From Magnetovibrio sp. PR-2 (GTDB lineage: Bacteria; Pseudomonadota; Alphaproteobacteria; Rhodospirillales; Magnetovibrionaceae): DNA of 64,000 nt. The DNA is taken from contig NZ_JBAHUR010000010.1 in the NCBI RefSeq assembly GCF_036689815.1, positions 11,194 through 75,193 of the forward strand. Reading direction: 5' to 3'. Below are positions 42,008 through 50,325 of the stretch, one piece after another. The stretch's first letter is position 1. Each line of letters starts with the position of its first letter. A program made the translations under genes and the position numbers. The notes beneath the pieces are model-generated. The model did no database searches. It saw nothing but the letters and a program-made list of their open reading frames with translations, and was not told the origin of the DNA.

Positions 42008-44667
42008 GACTTGAATTTAAGGTCTTTCAGCTTGGCGAACGGGCTATCGGGGTCGATGGCGGGTTCGCGCGGTTTTTGCGGCCGCTTGCCACCCGGTTTT
42101 CCACCCGGTTTGCCTTTTGGGCCGCCTTTGTGAGGGCCTTTTTTCGGGGGGCGTTTTTTCTTGTGTGGTTTGGCGTCGTCGGACGTCTGTTCACCGTCTT
42201 TAGCGTTCGGTTTGGGCTTGTGGCGGCCTTTGTCCTTGGACGTGTTGCGCCAAGTTTTCGGCGACCATTTGCCATCGTTGTCCGCGCGAAAGCCCAGGCT
42301 GGTCAAAATGCCGGGCAGATCGTCCGCACCACAGCCAGCAAGGGATAAGAAATCTTCGTTGGCTTCAAACGGGCCCTTGGCGGCTTCTAAGCGTTTCCAC
42401 GCCATTTCGGCCAAGCGTTCCAACATATCGGCGCGTACAAACAGCTGGCCTGCGGGACGGAAGCCGGCGGCGCGCAGCCAGCCTTCGGGTTCGTGCTTTT
42501 CGCGCTTCAACGACACGCGGCCCGCCGGGGGTGGCGGCAACAACGGATCGCTTTCTTCGAACACGCCCCACAACAACACAGACAGCTCTGCGGGTGCAGG
42601 GCGCAGCAGGGTGGGGATGTAGATCAGGTGGCGTCCCAGACGAATGCCCAAACGGCGCAGTTCGTGGCGGTCTTCTTTGGACAAGCCTTTAATCTCTTCG
42701 CGGGCTTCAAAGCGGGGCAGGGCGCCCAGACTTTCGGTGAGCTGATAGACCAGTCCGCGCGCCACGCCTTGCAGCGGGGCTTCGCGGGCGGCCAGCATCA
42801 GGCCCAAGCGGTCACGGATCAAATCGCTGGCCCACAAGTTCAGACGCTCTTCGATGGCCTCTTTCTGCTCAAACTCCAGCAGATCGCTGGTGAGCGCAAC
42901 AATACGCGGGCTGAGCAATTCGCCACCCTTGGCAAAGCGCGCCACAGGCTCGCCCCGCCATACGACGCGGCCGTCGGATGTGAAAGTAAACGCGCCGTCG
43001 GCATCAGCTTGGAGCAAGCTCACACGCTCCGTAATTTTGTCGCGCAGCGCTTTGCCTGCGGCGGAATCCAAAACTTTGGCGGCCAAAGACGTATCGCTTT
43101 CGGTGGGCACAAAGCGAAAGCCGTTCAAATGGCCCAAGTGGTGGCCTTCGACTTCCAGCGCGCCGTCGTCATGCAGCGCTGCGGCCAGGGGCACGTCGTC
43201 TTTTAAGGTTTTGACCAACTGGCTGGTGCGTTTGTCGACGAAGCGCTGGGTGAGCTTTTCGTGCAGGACGTCGGACAGTTCGTCTTCGATGGCGCGGGTG
43301 CGTTCTTGCCATTCCACCGGGTTTTCGACCCAGGCGGCTTGGTGCGCGACGTAGGTCCAGGTGCGGATCGCGGCGATGCGGCCCATCAAGGTGTCGATGT
43401 CGCCGTCCAGGCGGTGAATGCGTTTGACGCGCTCGTCAATCCAGTCACTGGGGATGTGGGCGGCGTCGCTCGTGATGTGTTGGTAGATGCGCCCCAGCAA
43501 TTGCGGATGCTCATCCGTTTGGATTTTGCGAAAATCGGGAATGCGCGCCACGTCCCATAGGGTGGTGACGGCGTCTTTGCTGGTCGCCAAATCCGTGATG
43601 GCACTGTCTTTCAACAGGGTGTCCAACACCACCTCGTCGTCCGCTTCGCGCGCACGGCGCAGGGCGTCGTGCTCAGGGCGTTCGGCCAAGCTGGCTTTGA
43701 GCGTTTTGACGGAGCTGAAGTCCAGACCCGCATTGCGCCAGAACAAGAATTTCAGCGGCTGGAACGTGTGCTGTTCGATGGCTTCGACCATACCCGCACC
43801 CAGACCGGCAATGTCTGACGTGGTGCCGAACGTGCCGTCGTTCATGTGACGGCCGGCACGGCCTGCGATTTGGGCCAGTTCAGCGGGTTGTAGGTCGCGC
43901 ATCATGCGGCCGTCAAATTTGCGGGTCGCGGCCAAGGCCACGTGGTCCACGTCCATGTTGAGGCCCATGCCCACCGCGTCGGTGGCGATGAGGTAGTCCA
44001 CGTCGCCCGATTGGAACATGTCCACCTGGGCGTTGCGGGTGCGCGGGCTCAACGCGCCCATGACGATGGCGGCACCGCCCGACTGGCGGCGCACCAGCTC
44101 GGCGATGGAGTACACATCGTTGGCGGAAAACGCGACGATGCAACTGCGTGGTTTCAAGCGCGTCAGTTTTTTGTAGCCGGTATAGCGAAGCGTCGATAGG
44201 CGGGGCCGGGTTTGGAACTCGACCTCGGGCACCAGGGCTTGGATCAAGCCCTTGACGGTTTCTGCGCCCATGAACATGGTTTCTTGGCTGCCGCGATAAT
44301 TCAGCAAACGGTCCGTGAAGACGTGGCCCCGGTCGGCGTCGGAACACATCTGAATTTCGTCGATGGCGGCGAATTCAAAGACCTGATTTTCACCGTACGT
44401 TTGCGGCATGCTTTCCACGGTGGTGAGGAAATAGCGCGCCTTGGCGGGGATGATCTTTTCTTCCCCCGTGACCAGTGCCACGTGGGCGGCGCCCTTTTCC
44501 TTGACGGCGCGGTCGTAATTTTCGCGCGCCAACAAGCGCAACGGAAAGCCGATGACGCCCGAATTGTGGGCGAGCATGCGCTCCATCGCCAAGTGGGTTT
44601 TACCAGTATTGGTCGGACCCAATACGGCGGTGAGTGTGGTTCTGTCGCGGGACGTATCGATTTGCAT
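42004..44667 (-). CDS. SUV3-like RNA/DNA helicase
   Basis: An 887-residue superfamily 2 helicase similar to mitochondrial SUV3. Motif I is GPTNTGKT (residues 17-24), motif II DEIQM, and the second RecA domain has VGMGLNMDVDHVAL and QIAGRAGRH. Helical domains follow, and the C-terminus (last 80 residues) is a Lys/Pro/Gly-rich disordered tail. SUV3 unwinds RNA for decay; the bacterial role is not settled but RNA turnover with the S4 partner is plausible. Confidence 0.92.
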   Translation of the reverse strand: MQIDTSRDRTTLTAVLGPTNTGKTHLAMERMLAHNSGVIGFPLRLLARENYDRAVKEKGAAHVALVTGEEKIIPAKARYFLTTVESMPQTYGENQVFEFAAIDEIQMCSDADRGHVFTDRLLNYRGSQETMFMGAETVKGLIQALVPEVEFQTRPRLSTLRYTGYKKLTRLKPRSCIVAFSANDVYSIAELVRRQSGGAAIVMGALSPRTRNAQVDMFQSGDVDYLIATDAVGMGLNMDVDHVALAATRKFDGRMMRDLQPAELAQIAGRAGRHMNDGTFGTTSDIAGLGAGMVEAIEQHTFQPLKFLFWRNAGLDFSSVKTLKASLAERPEHDALRRAREADDEVVLDTLLKDSAITDLATSKDAVTTLWDVARIPDFRKIQTDEHPQLLGRIYQHITSDAAHIPSDWIDERVKRIHRLDGDIDTLMGRIAAIRTWTYVAHQAAWVENPVEWQERTRAIEDELSDVLHEKLTQRFVDKRTSQLVKTLKDDVPLAAALHDDGALEVEGHHLGHLNGFRFVPTESDTSLAAKVLDSAAGKALRDKITERVSLLQADADGAFTFTSDGRVVWRGEPVARFAKGGELLSPRIVALTSDLLEFEQKEAIEERLNLWASDLIRDRLGLMLAAREAPLQGVARGLVYQLTESLGALPRFEAREEIKGLSKEDRHELRRLGIRLGRHLIYIPTLLRPAPAELSVLLWGVFEESDPLLPPPPAGRVSLKREKHEPEGWLRAAGFRPAGQLFVRADMLERLAEMAWKRLEAAKGPFEANEDFLSLAGCGADDLPGILTSLGFRADNDGKWSPKTWRNTSKDKGRHKPKPNAKDGEQTSDDAKPHKKKRPPKKGPHKGGPKGKPGGKPGGKRPQKPREPAIDPDSPFAKLKDLKFKS

Positions 44668-44848
44668 GGGCAGAGTTTTAGTGTGTTTTTACTTGTATTT
44701 CCAGGCTTTTCCAGCCTTTCGCGCGCAAATCGAAAACAGCCCCCTTAGGTGTTAGAGGACCAGGGCATCGCGCGGACTGGAAAAGAGGTGATCAGGCACG
44801 ATCACGTAGGCCTCTTTTGCGCCCGCGCGTTGCTCTGGTGTCGGGTGA

Positions 44849-45196
44849 TTAACCAACGGCGCGGCGTTGTTCGTCGCGGCGTTTTCCGACGACTTTTTTC
44901 AGCCGGTGATCCACGGCGTTGAACGCGTCGCGCAGCGCCACATGCACGTCTTCGTGGGCCGGGTCTTGGCCGTGGTCGTTGTGCACGATGTGGCCCGCGC
45001 CCGGGACCGTCATGTCGATGTTGAAATGAAACAGCTTGCCTTGGGCCTGGGATTTGTGCGGCAGTTCCACCACCACACGACAGCTGGTAATTCGTCCGTA
45101 AAAGGCTTCGATCTTATTGATTCTGGCGTGGATATCGCTTTCGACGGCGTCTGAGTGATCGCATCCATGAAAACTGATTTGGACGGGAACTTGCAT
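44849..45196 (-). CDS. hpf: Ribosome hibernation-promoting factor, short form
   Basis: A 115-residue protein of the HPF/RaiA fold (MQVPVQISFHGCDHSDAVES, INKIEAFYGRITSCRVVVEL, DVHVALRDAFNAVDHRLKK) that sits in the 30S decoding channel of resting ribosomes. It lacks the C-terminal dimerisation domain of long HPF. The ATG at 45196 has GGGGAG upstream; the frame to 45319 reads through non-coding DNA. The 181-bp gap to the helicase gene shows nothing recognisable. Confidence 0.85.
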   Translation of the reverse strand: MQVPVQISFHGCDHSDAVESDIHARINKIEAFYGRITSCRVVVELPHKSQAQGKLFHFNIDMTVPGAGHIVHNDHGQDPAHEDVHVALRDAFNAVDHRLKKVVGKRRDEQRRAVG

Positions 45197-45383
45197 AATC
45201 GCTCTCCCCTGCGTATTGGCTACGCCGGGGACCTGCCCGGCGTACCGAGTGGTCGAATTAAGTGCGGTGTTTTGAGGTTGCTCCGATTGCGGTATTACCC
45301 GTGCTGGAGCGAAGATCATAGGTCATCCAACTGTCCGCTCTTCCCAGGCCTTCAGTATACGACTTTGGCGGAGTAAATGCGAA

Positions 45384-45980
45384 TCATTTGCGCCGTTGGC
45401 TGGCGTAAAACTCGACGATTTGTGTGAGACCTTCAGGGCCATGATCTCGGTTTACGGCCTTGAGCTTGTCTTTCATCTTGGGCACGGTAAAACGCCTTTT
45501 GTTTTGAAAATCGTCCAGCGTCATGACCAGATAGGCTTTCACTTGTCCCGCCAAAACAGGGCCTTTTAAGGTTATGTCGCGCCCATTTCCGGTGTGACAT
45601 TGTTCGCAATACAGCGCGTGGAGCTCTTTGCCTTTGGCGGCTTTTTCAGGGGAAAAGGCGTTTTCAACCATCACAAAAGGTTGTGCGCTGAAATATGCAG
45701 ACAGAACCTCAATTTCGCTTTCCGTGTAGCCCTTGGCCATGCGGCCCATGATGGTGGATTGGCGCGAACCGGATTTGAAGTCCGCCAAGGTGAATTTCAA
45801 ATAGTCTTTCGTTAACCCTGAAATCGTCGGGATCGCGGGGCCCGCACTGGCGCCGTTCGGGCCATGACACGCCATGCACCCCCCAGCCAACATGTCTGGG
45901 GAGGCGTCCGCTGCAAGCAGTGCGTTCGATGCAAAGAGCGTTGAGAGGAGCCCCAAGACTTTGAGTGTCGATCTGAACAT
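45384..45980 (-). CDS. Diheme cytochrome c, c4-like
   Basis: A 198-residue periplasmic protein with signal peptide (cleavage after LLA) and two c-type heme sites in two similar halves, CMACH (Cys35, Cys38, His39) and CEQCH (Cys125, Cys128, His129). The length and two-domain layout are those of cytochrome c4, which passes electrons to terminal oxidases. It is last in the operon with the beta-propeller and the other diheme cytochrome and probably carries their electrons onward. Confidence 0.88.
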   Translation of the reverse strand: MFRSTLKVLGLLSTLFASNALLAADASPDMLAGGCMACHGPNGASAGPAIPTISGLTKDYLKFTLADFKSGSRQSTIMGRMAKGYTESEIEVLSAYFSAQPFVMVENAFSPEKAAKGKELHALYCEQCHTGNGRDITLKGPVLAGQVKAYLVMTLDDFQNKRRFTVPKMKDKLKAVNRDHGPEGLTQIVEFYASQRRK

Positions 45981-46005
45981 GTCTTAAGGTCTCCGGTTGA
46001 GAAAA

Positions 46006-47151
46006 TCAGGGCTTCGAGTTTTTCAGCTTTACGTGCAGAATTTTCCCGGTGTTTGTGCCCAGAAACATTTCGTCAGGCACATCGGTGAGGGTGACAAAGG
46101 GGCGCAGGCGGTCTTCGAACGAGATGGCCGCTGTTTCCGTCCCACTTTGATGATCCAAGACATGCAAAACGTTTTTCATGTCCAAAACGTAAACCCCAGC
46201 GTCATTGGCCACGAGCTCCGCCATGACAGGGGCCCAGGGCCGTCTTTTGCCGCTGGCCTTGGGGAAGTAATCGCTTTTGGCGCGCCAGTTAATCTCACCT
46301 GAGTGCGCATTCAGGGCATAGACCCAGCCTGTCGGCGACCACAGATATGTGGCGTCGCCATAGACCAAGTGCGAATTGATGAAGTTCCCCGAATACCAGT
46401 CCCACACAACTTTTCCCGTTTGGGCATCCACGCCAAACAGATTGTCCTTATACCCCCCCGCAACGATGGTGTTGGCGGATACATGAAGTTGTCTCAGATA
46501 CTGCCATTTTTTGGCGTTGTCGGTGACCCACTTCGTGGCCCCGGTGTCCGTGTCCATGGCGTAGAGCTTGCCGTCGCCCGGACCGAACAAGACCGTGTCG
46601 TCGTCGTAGGTTGTGGGGGCATACCAAATGCCCTTCTTTTCCTCCGTCGGATGGGACCAGACGACCTCGCCTGATAGGTCCAACGCCGTCATAAACGGCC
46701 CAATGCCAAGATAAATGTGATTGTTGTGAACGAACGGGGCGCCGACGGGATCAAAGCGCAGCCCCGGCGTTCGCTCAGGCTTCATGGACCAAGCGACGTG
46801 TCCGGTTTTTCGGTCCAAGGCGGTGATGTAGCTCCGCCCTAAGGCGAGAACCAAATGCCCAGCGATGCGGGGGCGAAAATCAGCCCCTTTGTCCAATTTG
46901 TGGGACCAGACCCGGCGGCCTGTTTTTACATCCCAAGCTTCCAAACTCACGTCCCCGGCGACATAAACAATGCCATCAGCGAAGGTTGTGGGGCGTAAGC
47001 TGGTGTTGTCCGACTGCCAGCTTTGCAACACGTCATATGATGCGTTTAGGTCTTGCGCGGCCAGTCGGGTTGAAAGAAAAGACGTCACCAGACACATCAC
47101 CATACAAACGATGAAGATGTGAACGTGGTGACGTCTTTGCCGTCGTGTCAT
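46006..47151 (-). CDS. PQQ-type beta-propeller protein (FoxY-like)
   Basis: A 381-residue exported protein. After an N-terminal hydrophobic segment (HIFIVCMVMCLVTSFL, cleaved or anchored) come repeated propeller blades with the W/Y-D-x-x-T-G-x-x-x-W pattern of PQQ enzymes: AWDVKTGRRVWSHK, ALDRKTGHVAWSMK, AMDTDTGATKWVTD, GVDAQTGKVVWDW, ALNAHSGEINWRAK. It is shorter than quinoprotein dehydrogenases (about 600), so PQQ binding is uncertain. It lies between two diheme cytochromes; diheme cytochrome followed by PQQ protein is also the order of foxE-foxY. Confidence 0.8.
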   Translation of the reverse strand: MTRRQRRHHVHIFIVCMVMCLVTSFLSTRLAAQDLNASYDVLQSWQSDNTSLRPTTFADGIVYVAGDVSLEAWDVKTGRRVWSHKLDKGADFRPRIAGHLVLALGRSYITALDRKTGHVAWSMKPERTPGLRFDPVGAPFVHNNHIYLGIGPFMTALDLSGEVVWSHPTEEKKGIWYAPTTYDDDTVLFGPGDGKLYAMDTDTGATKWVTDNAKKWQYLRQLHVSANTIVAGGYKDNLFGVDAQTGKVVWDWYSGNFINSHLVYGDATYLWSPTGWVYALNAHSGEINWRAKSDYFPKASGKRRPWAPVMAELVANDAGVYVLDMKNVLHVLDHQSGTETAAISFEDRLRPFVTLTDVPDEMFLGTNTGKILHVKLKNSKP

Positions 47152-47168
47152 TGGTGAACTAGCCAATG

Positions 47169-47975
47169 TTAGTCACATTTAGCGCCGTGTTCGATCCATT
47201 CGAACATGAGCTGAAGGTTCGGGTGATCGCGGTCTTCACTGGCACCAATGCCGCCAGGCATACGGTTTTCAACCAAGCGAAGGTACAGCTTGCTTTTCAT
47301 CACCTCGCCGGGAATAACAATCTTAACCGGCGGTTTGCCTTCTTCGGCTTTGGCGACACTGTCCGCGCCGAGCATGATGCCTTCATAAGTCGTCATGTCC
47401 AGTTCGTGGAAGCTGGGCGGCTCTTGGTTGGACATGTGGCATTCCGTACACGCCTGTTCGCCACCGTAAGCCGTCGGATCTTTGAACGTCGGCAGAACCT
47501 TTTGCTTGAATTGGTCGTCGTTTTTGGCGCCGTTTTCGATCCATTTTTTGATTTCCAAGATCGCAGGCAAATCGCTTGGAACGTCAAAGCGGACACCCAA
47601 AGGCATGCGGTTGTCCCGCATCCGGCGGCGGAAATTGCCTTTGTGGAAATCGCCAGGAACGATAATCGGGCCGTTTACGCTGCCCTTCTTGATGCCCTCG
47701 CACGTGGACAGGTCCAAACCTGCGGGGCTCTTTTTCGGGTCGTTGGATGTATGGCAAACGACACATGCAGCCCCTTCACCAAAGGCGTTGGGCAAGCGCA
47801 TCAACGTGGCGATGTAATCATACGGCACTTCAATATCGTATTGATCGAGAACACTCATGACCGCAGCATGCGTGTCTTCCATATCGTCATAATCTGAAGC
47901 CATTGACGGTTCAGATATAAATAAGCACGCCCCCAGGGCAGCAGCTGTGTACAATTTCGTAATTGTGGATTTCAT
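47169..47975 (-). CDS. Diheme cytochrome c (FoxE-like)
   Basis: A 268-residue periplasmic protein with signal peptide (cleavage after SMA) and two tandem cytochrome domains that repeat each other. Heme 1: CVVCH (Cys71, Cys74, His75) with Met124 in NRMPLG. Heme 2: CTECH (Cys176, Cys179, His180) with Met239 in NRMPGG. Each half also has an L-D-x-x-T-x-E-G-I motif and ends W-I-E-x-G-A-K. Two more Cys (92, 267) might form a disulfide. Size, heme number and the PQQ-protein neighbour resemble FoxE, the Fe(II)-oxidising cytochrome of Rhodobacter SW2. The start at 47975 has GGGAGGG upstream. Confidence 0.82.
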   Translation of the reverse strand: MKSTITKLYTAAALGACLFISEPSMASDYDDMEDTHAAVMSVLDQYDIEVPYDYIATLMRLPNAFGEGAACVVCHTSNDPKKSPAGLDLSTCEGIKKGSVNGPIIVPGDFHKGNFRRRMRDNRMPLGVRFDVPSDLPAILEIKKWIENGAKNDDQFKQKVLPTFKDPTAYGGEQACTECHMSNQEPPSFHELDMTTYEGIMLGADSVAKAEEGKPPVKIVIPGEVMKSKLYLRLVENRMPGGIGASEDRDHPNLQLMFEWIEHGAKCD

Positions 47976-48194
47976 AAGATCCCTCCCAGGTCCAAGAAAC
48001 AAACTCCTTAAGCGCAATCGGCAAATGATTTATCGTACATGAGCAGACGCTAATGTACTGTAATTGCCGCATTTTCTGTGCATAAGCTGATGTGCGACTC
48101 TATCATTACACATAACGTTCATGGTTTTTTTGACATAAACCTTTAGCCTAAAACCCGGGTTATACGGGGTGGGGAGCTATGAAAGTCGTACTTT

Positions 48195-48776
48195 TTGGCC
48201 CAAGATAAAAAATCAGGGCAGGGGAACCCGATCATCGTGTCGAACAACAGCACAAAATTTGCGAGCAAGACGTGGGGCAAGATTCTCGCCGTCGCGTTTG
48301 TTGTGACAGCCTTTTGCGAGGTGTTTTTGCTGATCGATGTAGCGGCGGATTTCCTTTATATCGACATCGACACCAGCTGGCTGGATCACAATGTCTTGGA
48401 ATTGATCTCGGTGCTGAGCTTGGGCGTGGCGTTGATCGCCATCGGCACGGTGTTGGGCGTGTTGTTTCGCGAACGCGAAGGTTTTCAAGTCACGGTTCAG
48501 GCGGCGACGGGTGAGTTTGCCCACATTGTCGAAGCCAAGTTCGACGATTGGCTGTTAAGCCCCTCGGAACGCGAAATCGCGTTTTTGCTGATCAAAGGTT
48601 ACAGCGTGCAGGAAATATGCGACCTGCGCGACACCCGCCCCGGCACCGTCAAAAGCCAAAGCAACGCCATATACCGCAAGGCGGGCGTGCACGGACGCAC
48701 GGAATTGGTCGCCTATTTTGTTGAAGACCTTTTGGGCGGCGAGAAGCTGGTGAAGGACGGTTCAGAGCAAGTTTGA
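48195..48776 (+). CDS. Membrane-anchored LuxR-type regulator
   Basis: About 190 residues. Two hydrophobic helices (ILAVAFVVTAFCEVFLLIDV and VLELISVLSLGVALIAIGTV) precede a cytoplasmic LuxR/GerE helix-turn-helix (LSPSEREIAFLLIKGYSVQE, RPGTVKSQSNAIYRKAGVHG). It therefore anchors a DNA-binding domain in the membrane and may sense envelope or redox state. The start is unclear: TTG at 48195, GTG at 48237 after AGGGG, or an out-of-frame ATG at 48179 behind a strong GGGGAG. It is divergent from the cytochrome/beta-propeller operon and is a likely regulator of it. Confidence 0.82.
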   Translation: MAQDKKSGQGNPIIVSNNSTKFASKTWGKILAVAFVVTAFCEVFLLIDVAADFLYIDIDTSWLDHNVLELISVLSLGVALIAIGTVLGVLFREREGFQVTVQAATGEFAHIVEAKFDDWLLSPSEREIAFLLIKGYSVQEICDLRDTRPGTVKSQSNAIYRKAGVHGRTELVAYFVEDLLGGEKLVKDGSEQV

Positions 48777-48879
48777 CGCCTGCGTGCGTGTTCGCAGTTG
48801 CAAAAACTTCATATTCCTCTGATACTTTGGCCGTTCTCAATCCCTTCCTCCTCCCCCAAAAGCATAGGGCTCAACGCGG

Positions 48880-50244
48880 ATGACCCCCTCTTCCTCTCCC
48901 AACCGTTGGTTTGTCGTTCTGGGCGCCATCTTGATTCAACTGAACCTGGGCGCGATTTATGCCTGGTCGGTGTTTACACCCGCTTTGAAGGCTTCGGGCT
49001 GGAGCAAGCTCGACACTCAAATCGTTTTTGCCGTCGGTCTGGTCAGCTTTGCGGTCGTGATGGTGTTCGCCGGAAAAGCCATGACCAAGTTCGGCCCACG
49101 GCCCTTGGCCATAGCGGGCGGTTTGACGCTGGGTGCGGGTTACGTTTTGGCAGGTCTGCTGGGCGGGCAGGATTTTTGGGTTGTCTGTTTGGGCGTCGGC
49201 TTGATCGGCGGCACAGGCATCGGGCTTGGATATGTGGTGCCCATCGCCGTGGGCATGCAGTGGTTTCCCGACCGCAAAGGCTTGATCACAGGTTTAGCCG
49301 TGGCTGGTTTTGGTTTTGGCGCCATGGGCTGGGTGAAAATCGCCGGCACCTGGGGGCGTTTGATCGAAGACTTTGGGCTGGCCGATACGTTTGTGTTTTA
49401 CGGCGTGGCGTTTGCGGTTTTAACGTTGATCGGCAGCATTTGGATGCGCATGCCGCCCAAGGGCTGGCTGCCCGACGGCTTTGTTGCGTCTTCTCCCCAA
49501 GCGGTGAAAGGCAGCGACAATTTTTCGGTGGCGGAGATGTTTCATACGCCGCAGTTCTACTTGATTTTTATGATCTTTGCCGTGAGTGCCGGGGCCGGGT
49601 TGATGTCCATCGGCTTGATGAAGCTTTATCCCATGGAGGCCCTGTTGGCTGCGGGGTATTCAGACATAGAAGCCAGCGCCATAGCCGGCACAGCCATGGC
49701 GGTCTTTTTCAGCTTGGCCAACGGCATTGGGCGCATTGCCTGGGGCACGCTGAGCGACAAAGTCGGCAGGCGCCGGTCCGTCGGCATTATGGCCGGGACG
49801 CAGGCGGTCTTTCTGTTTGCCTTCCCCCATATGGCCGGGAACGAATACTTATTGTATCTGGGTGCGCTGCTGATCGGGTTTAATTTCGGCGGCAATTTTG
49901 CCCTGTTCCCGACGTTGACGGCGGACATCTTCGGCAATGACAAGGTCGGCGTGAATTACCCCTTCATCTTTTTGTCCTACGGCCTTGGCGGCATCGTTGG
50001 GCCGATTTTGGGTGGGGTCTTGGGCGATATGGGGGACTTCCCCTTGGCGTTCACCATTTGCGCTGTGGCGTGCCTCATCGCGGCTGTGTTTACGCGCTTG
50101 ATTTATCATCCAGATCATAACGAAGCGCGCCAACCTGTGAGCGTCCATGGCTTCGTTCATCAGATGCATTTGGATCACTTAGAAGACGTGGTCGATCACG
50201 CCTTGCACCCGGACCATTACACGCGGGTTTCCAAGGCCAAATAA
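48880..50244 (+). CDS. MFS transporter, OFA (oxalate/formate antiporter) family
   Basis: A 454-residue inner-membrane carrier with 12 predicted helices. The OFA signature is clear at the N-terminus (LNLGAIYAWSVFTPAL) and in helix 4-5 (GTGIGLGYVVPIAVGMQWFPDRKGLITG). The C-terminal 60 residues are a His-rich cytoplasmic tail (HMHLDHLEDVVDHALHPDHY-like), which might bind metal. Family members exchange organic acids such as oxalate, formate or lactate; the substrate here is not known. Confidence 0.9.
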   Translation: MTPSSSPNRWFVVLGAILIQLNLGAIYAWSVFTPALKASGWSKLDTQIVFAVGLVSFAVVMVFAGKAMTKFGPRPLAIAGGLTLGAGYVLAGLLGGQDFWVVCLGVGLIGGTGIGLGYVVPIAVGMQWFPDRKGLITGLAVAGFGFGAMGWVKIAGTWGRLIEDFGLADTFVFYGVAFAVLTLIGSIWMRMPPKGWLPDGFVASSPQAVKGSDNFSVAEMFHTPQFYLIFMIFAVSAGAGLMSIGLMKLYPMEALLAAGYSDIEASAIAGTAMAVFFSLANGIGRIAWGTLSDKVGRRRSVGIMAGTQAVFLFAFPHMAGNEYLLYLGALLIGFNFGGNFALFPTLTADIFGNDKVGVNYPFIFLSYGLGGIVGPILGGVLGDMGDFPLAFTICAVACLIAAVFTRLIYHPDHNEARQPVSVHGFVHQMHLDHLEDVVDHALHPDHYTRVSKAK

Positions 50245-50325
50245 CGCAGGGCTTGCATCGCGAAAGAAATTGTCCCATATCACGCGCGACTAAGACCATT
50301 ATTGTTGTGAGGGAACCTTTCGCAC

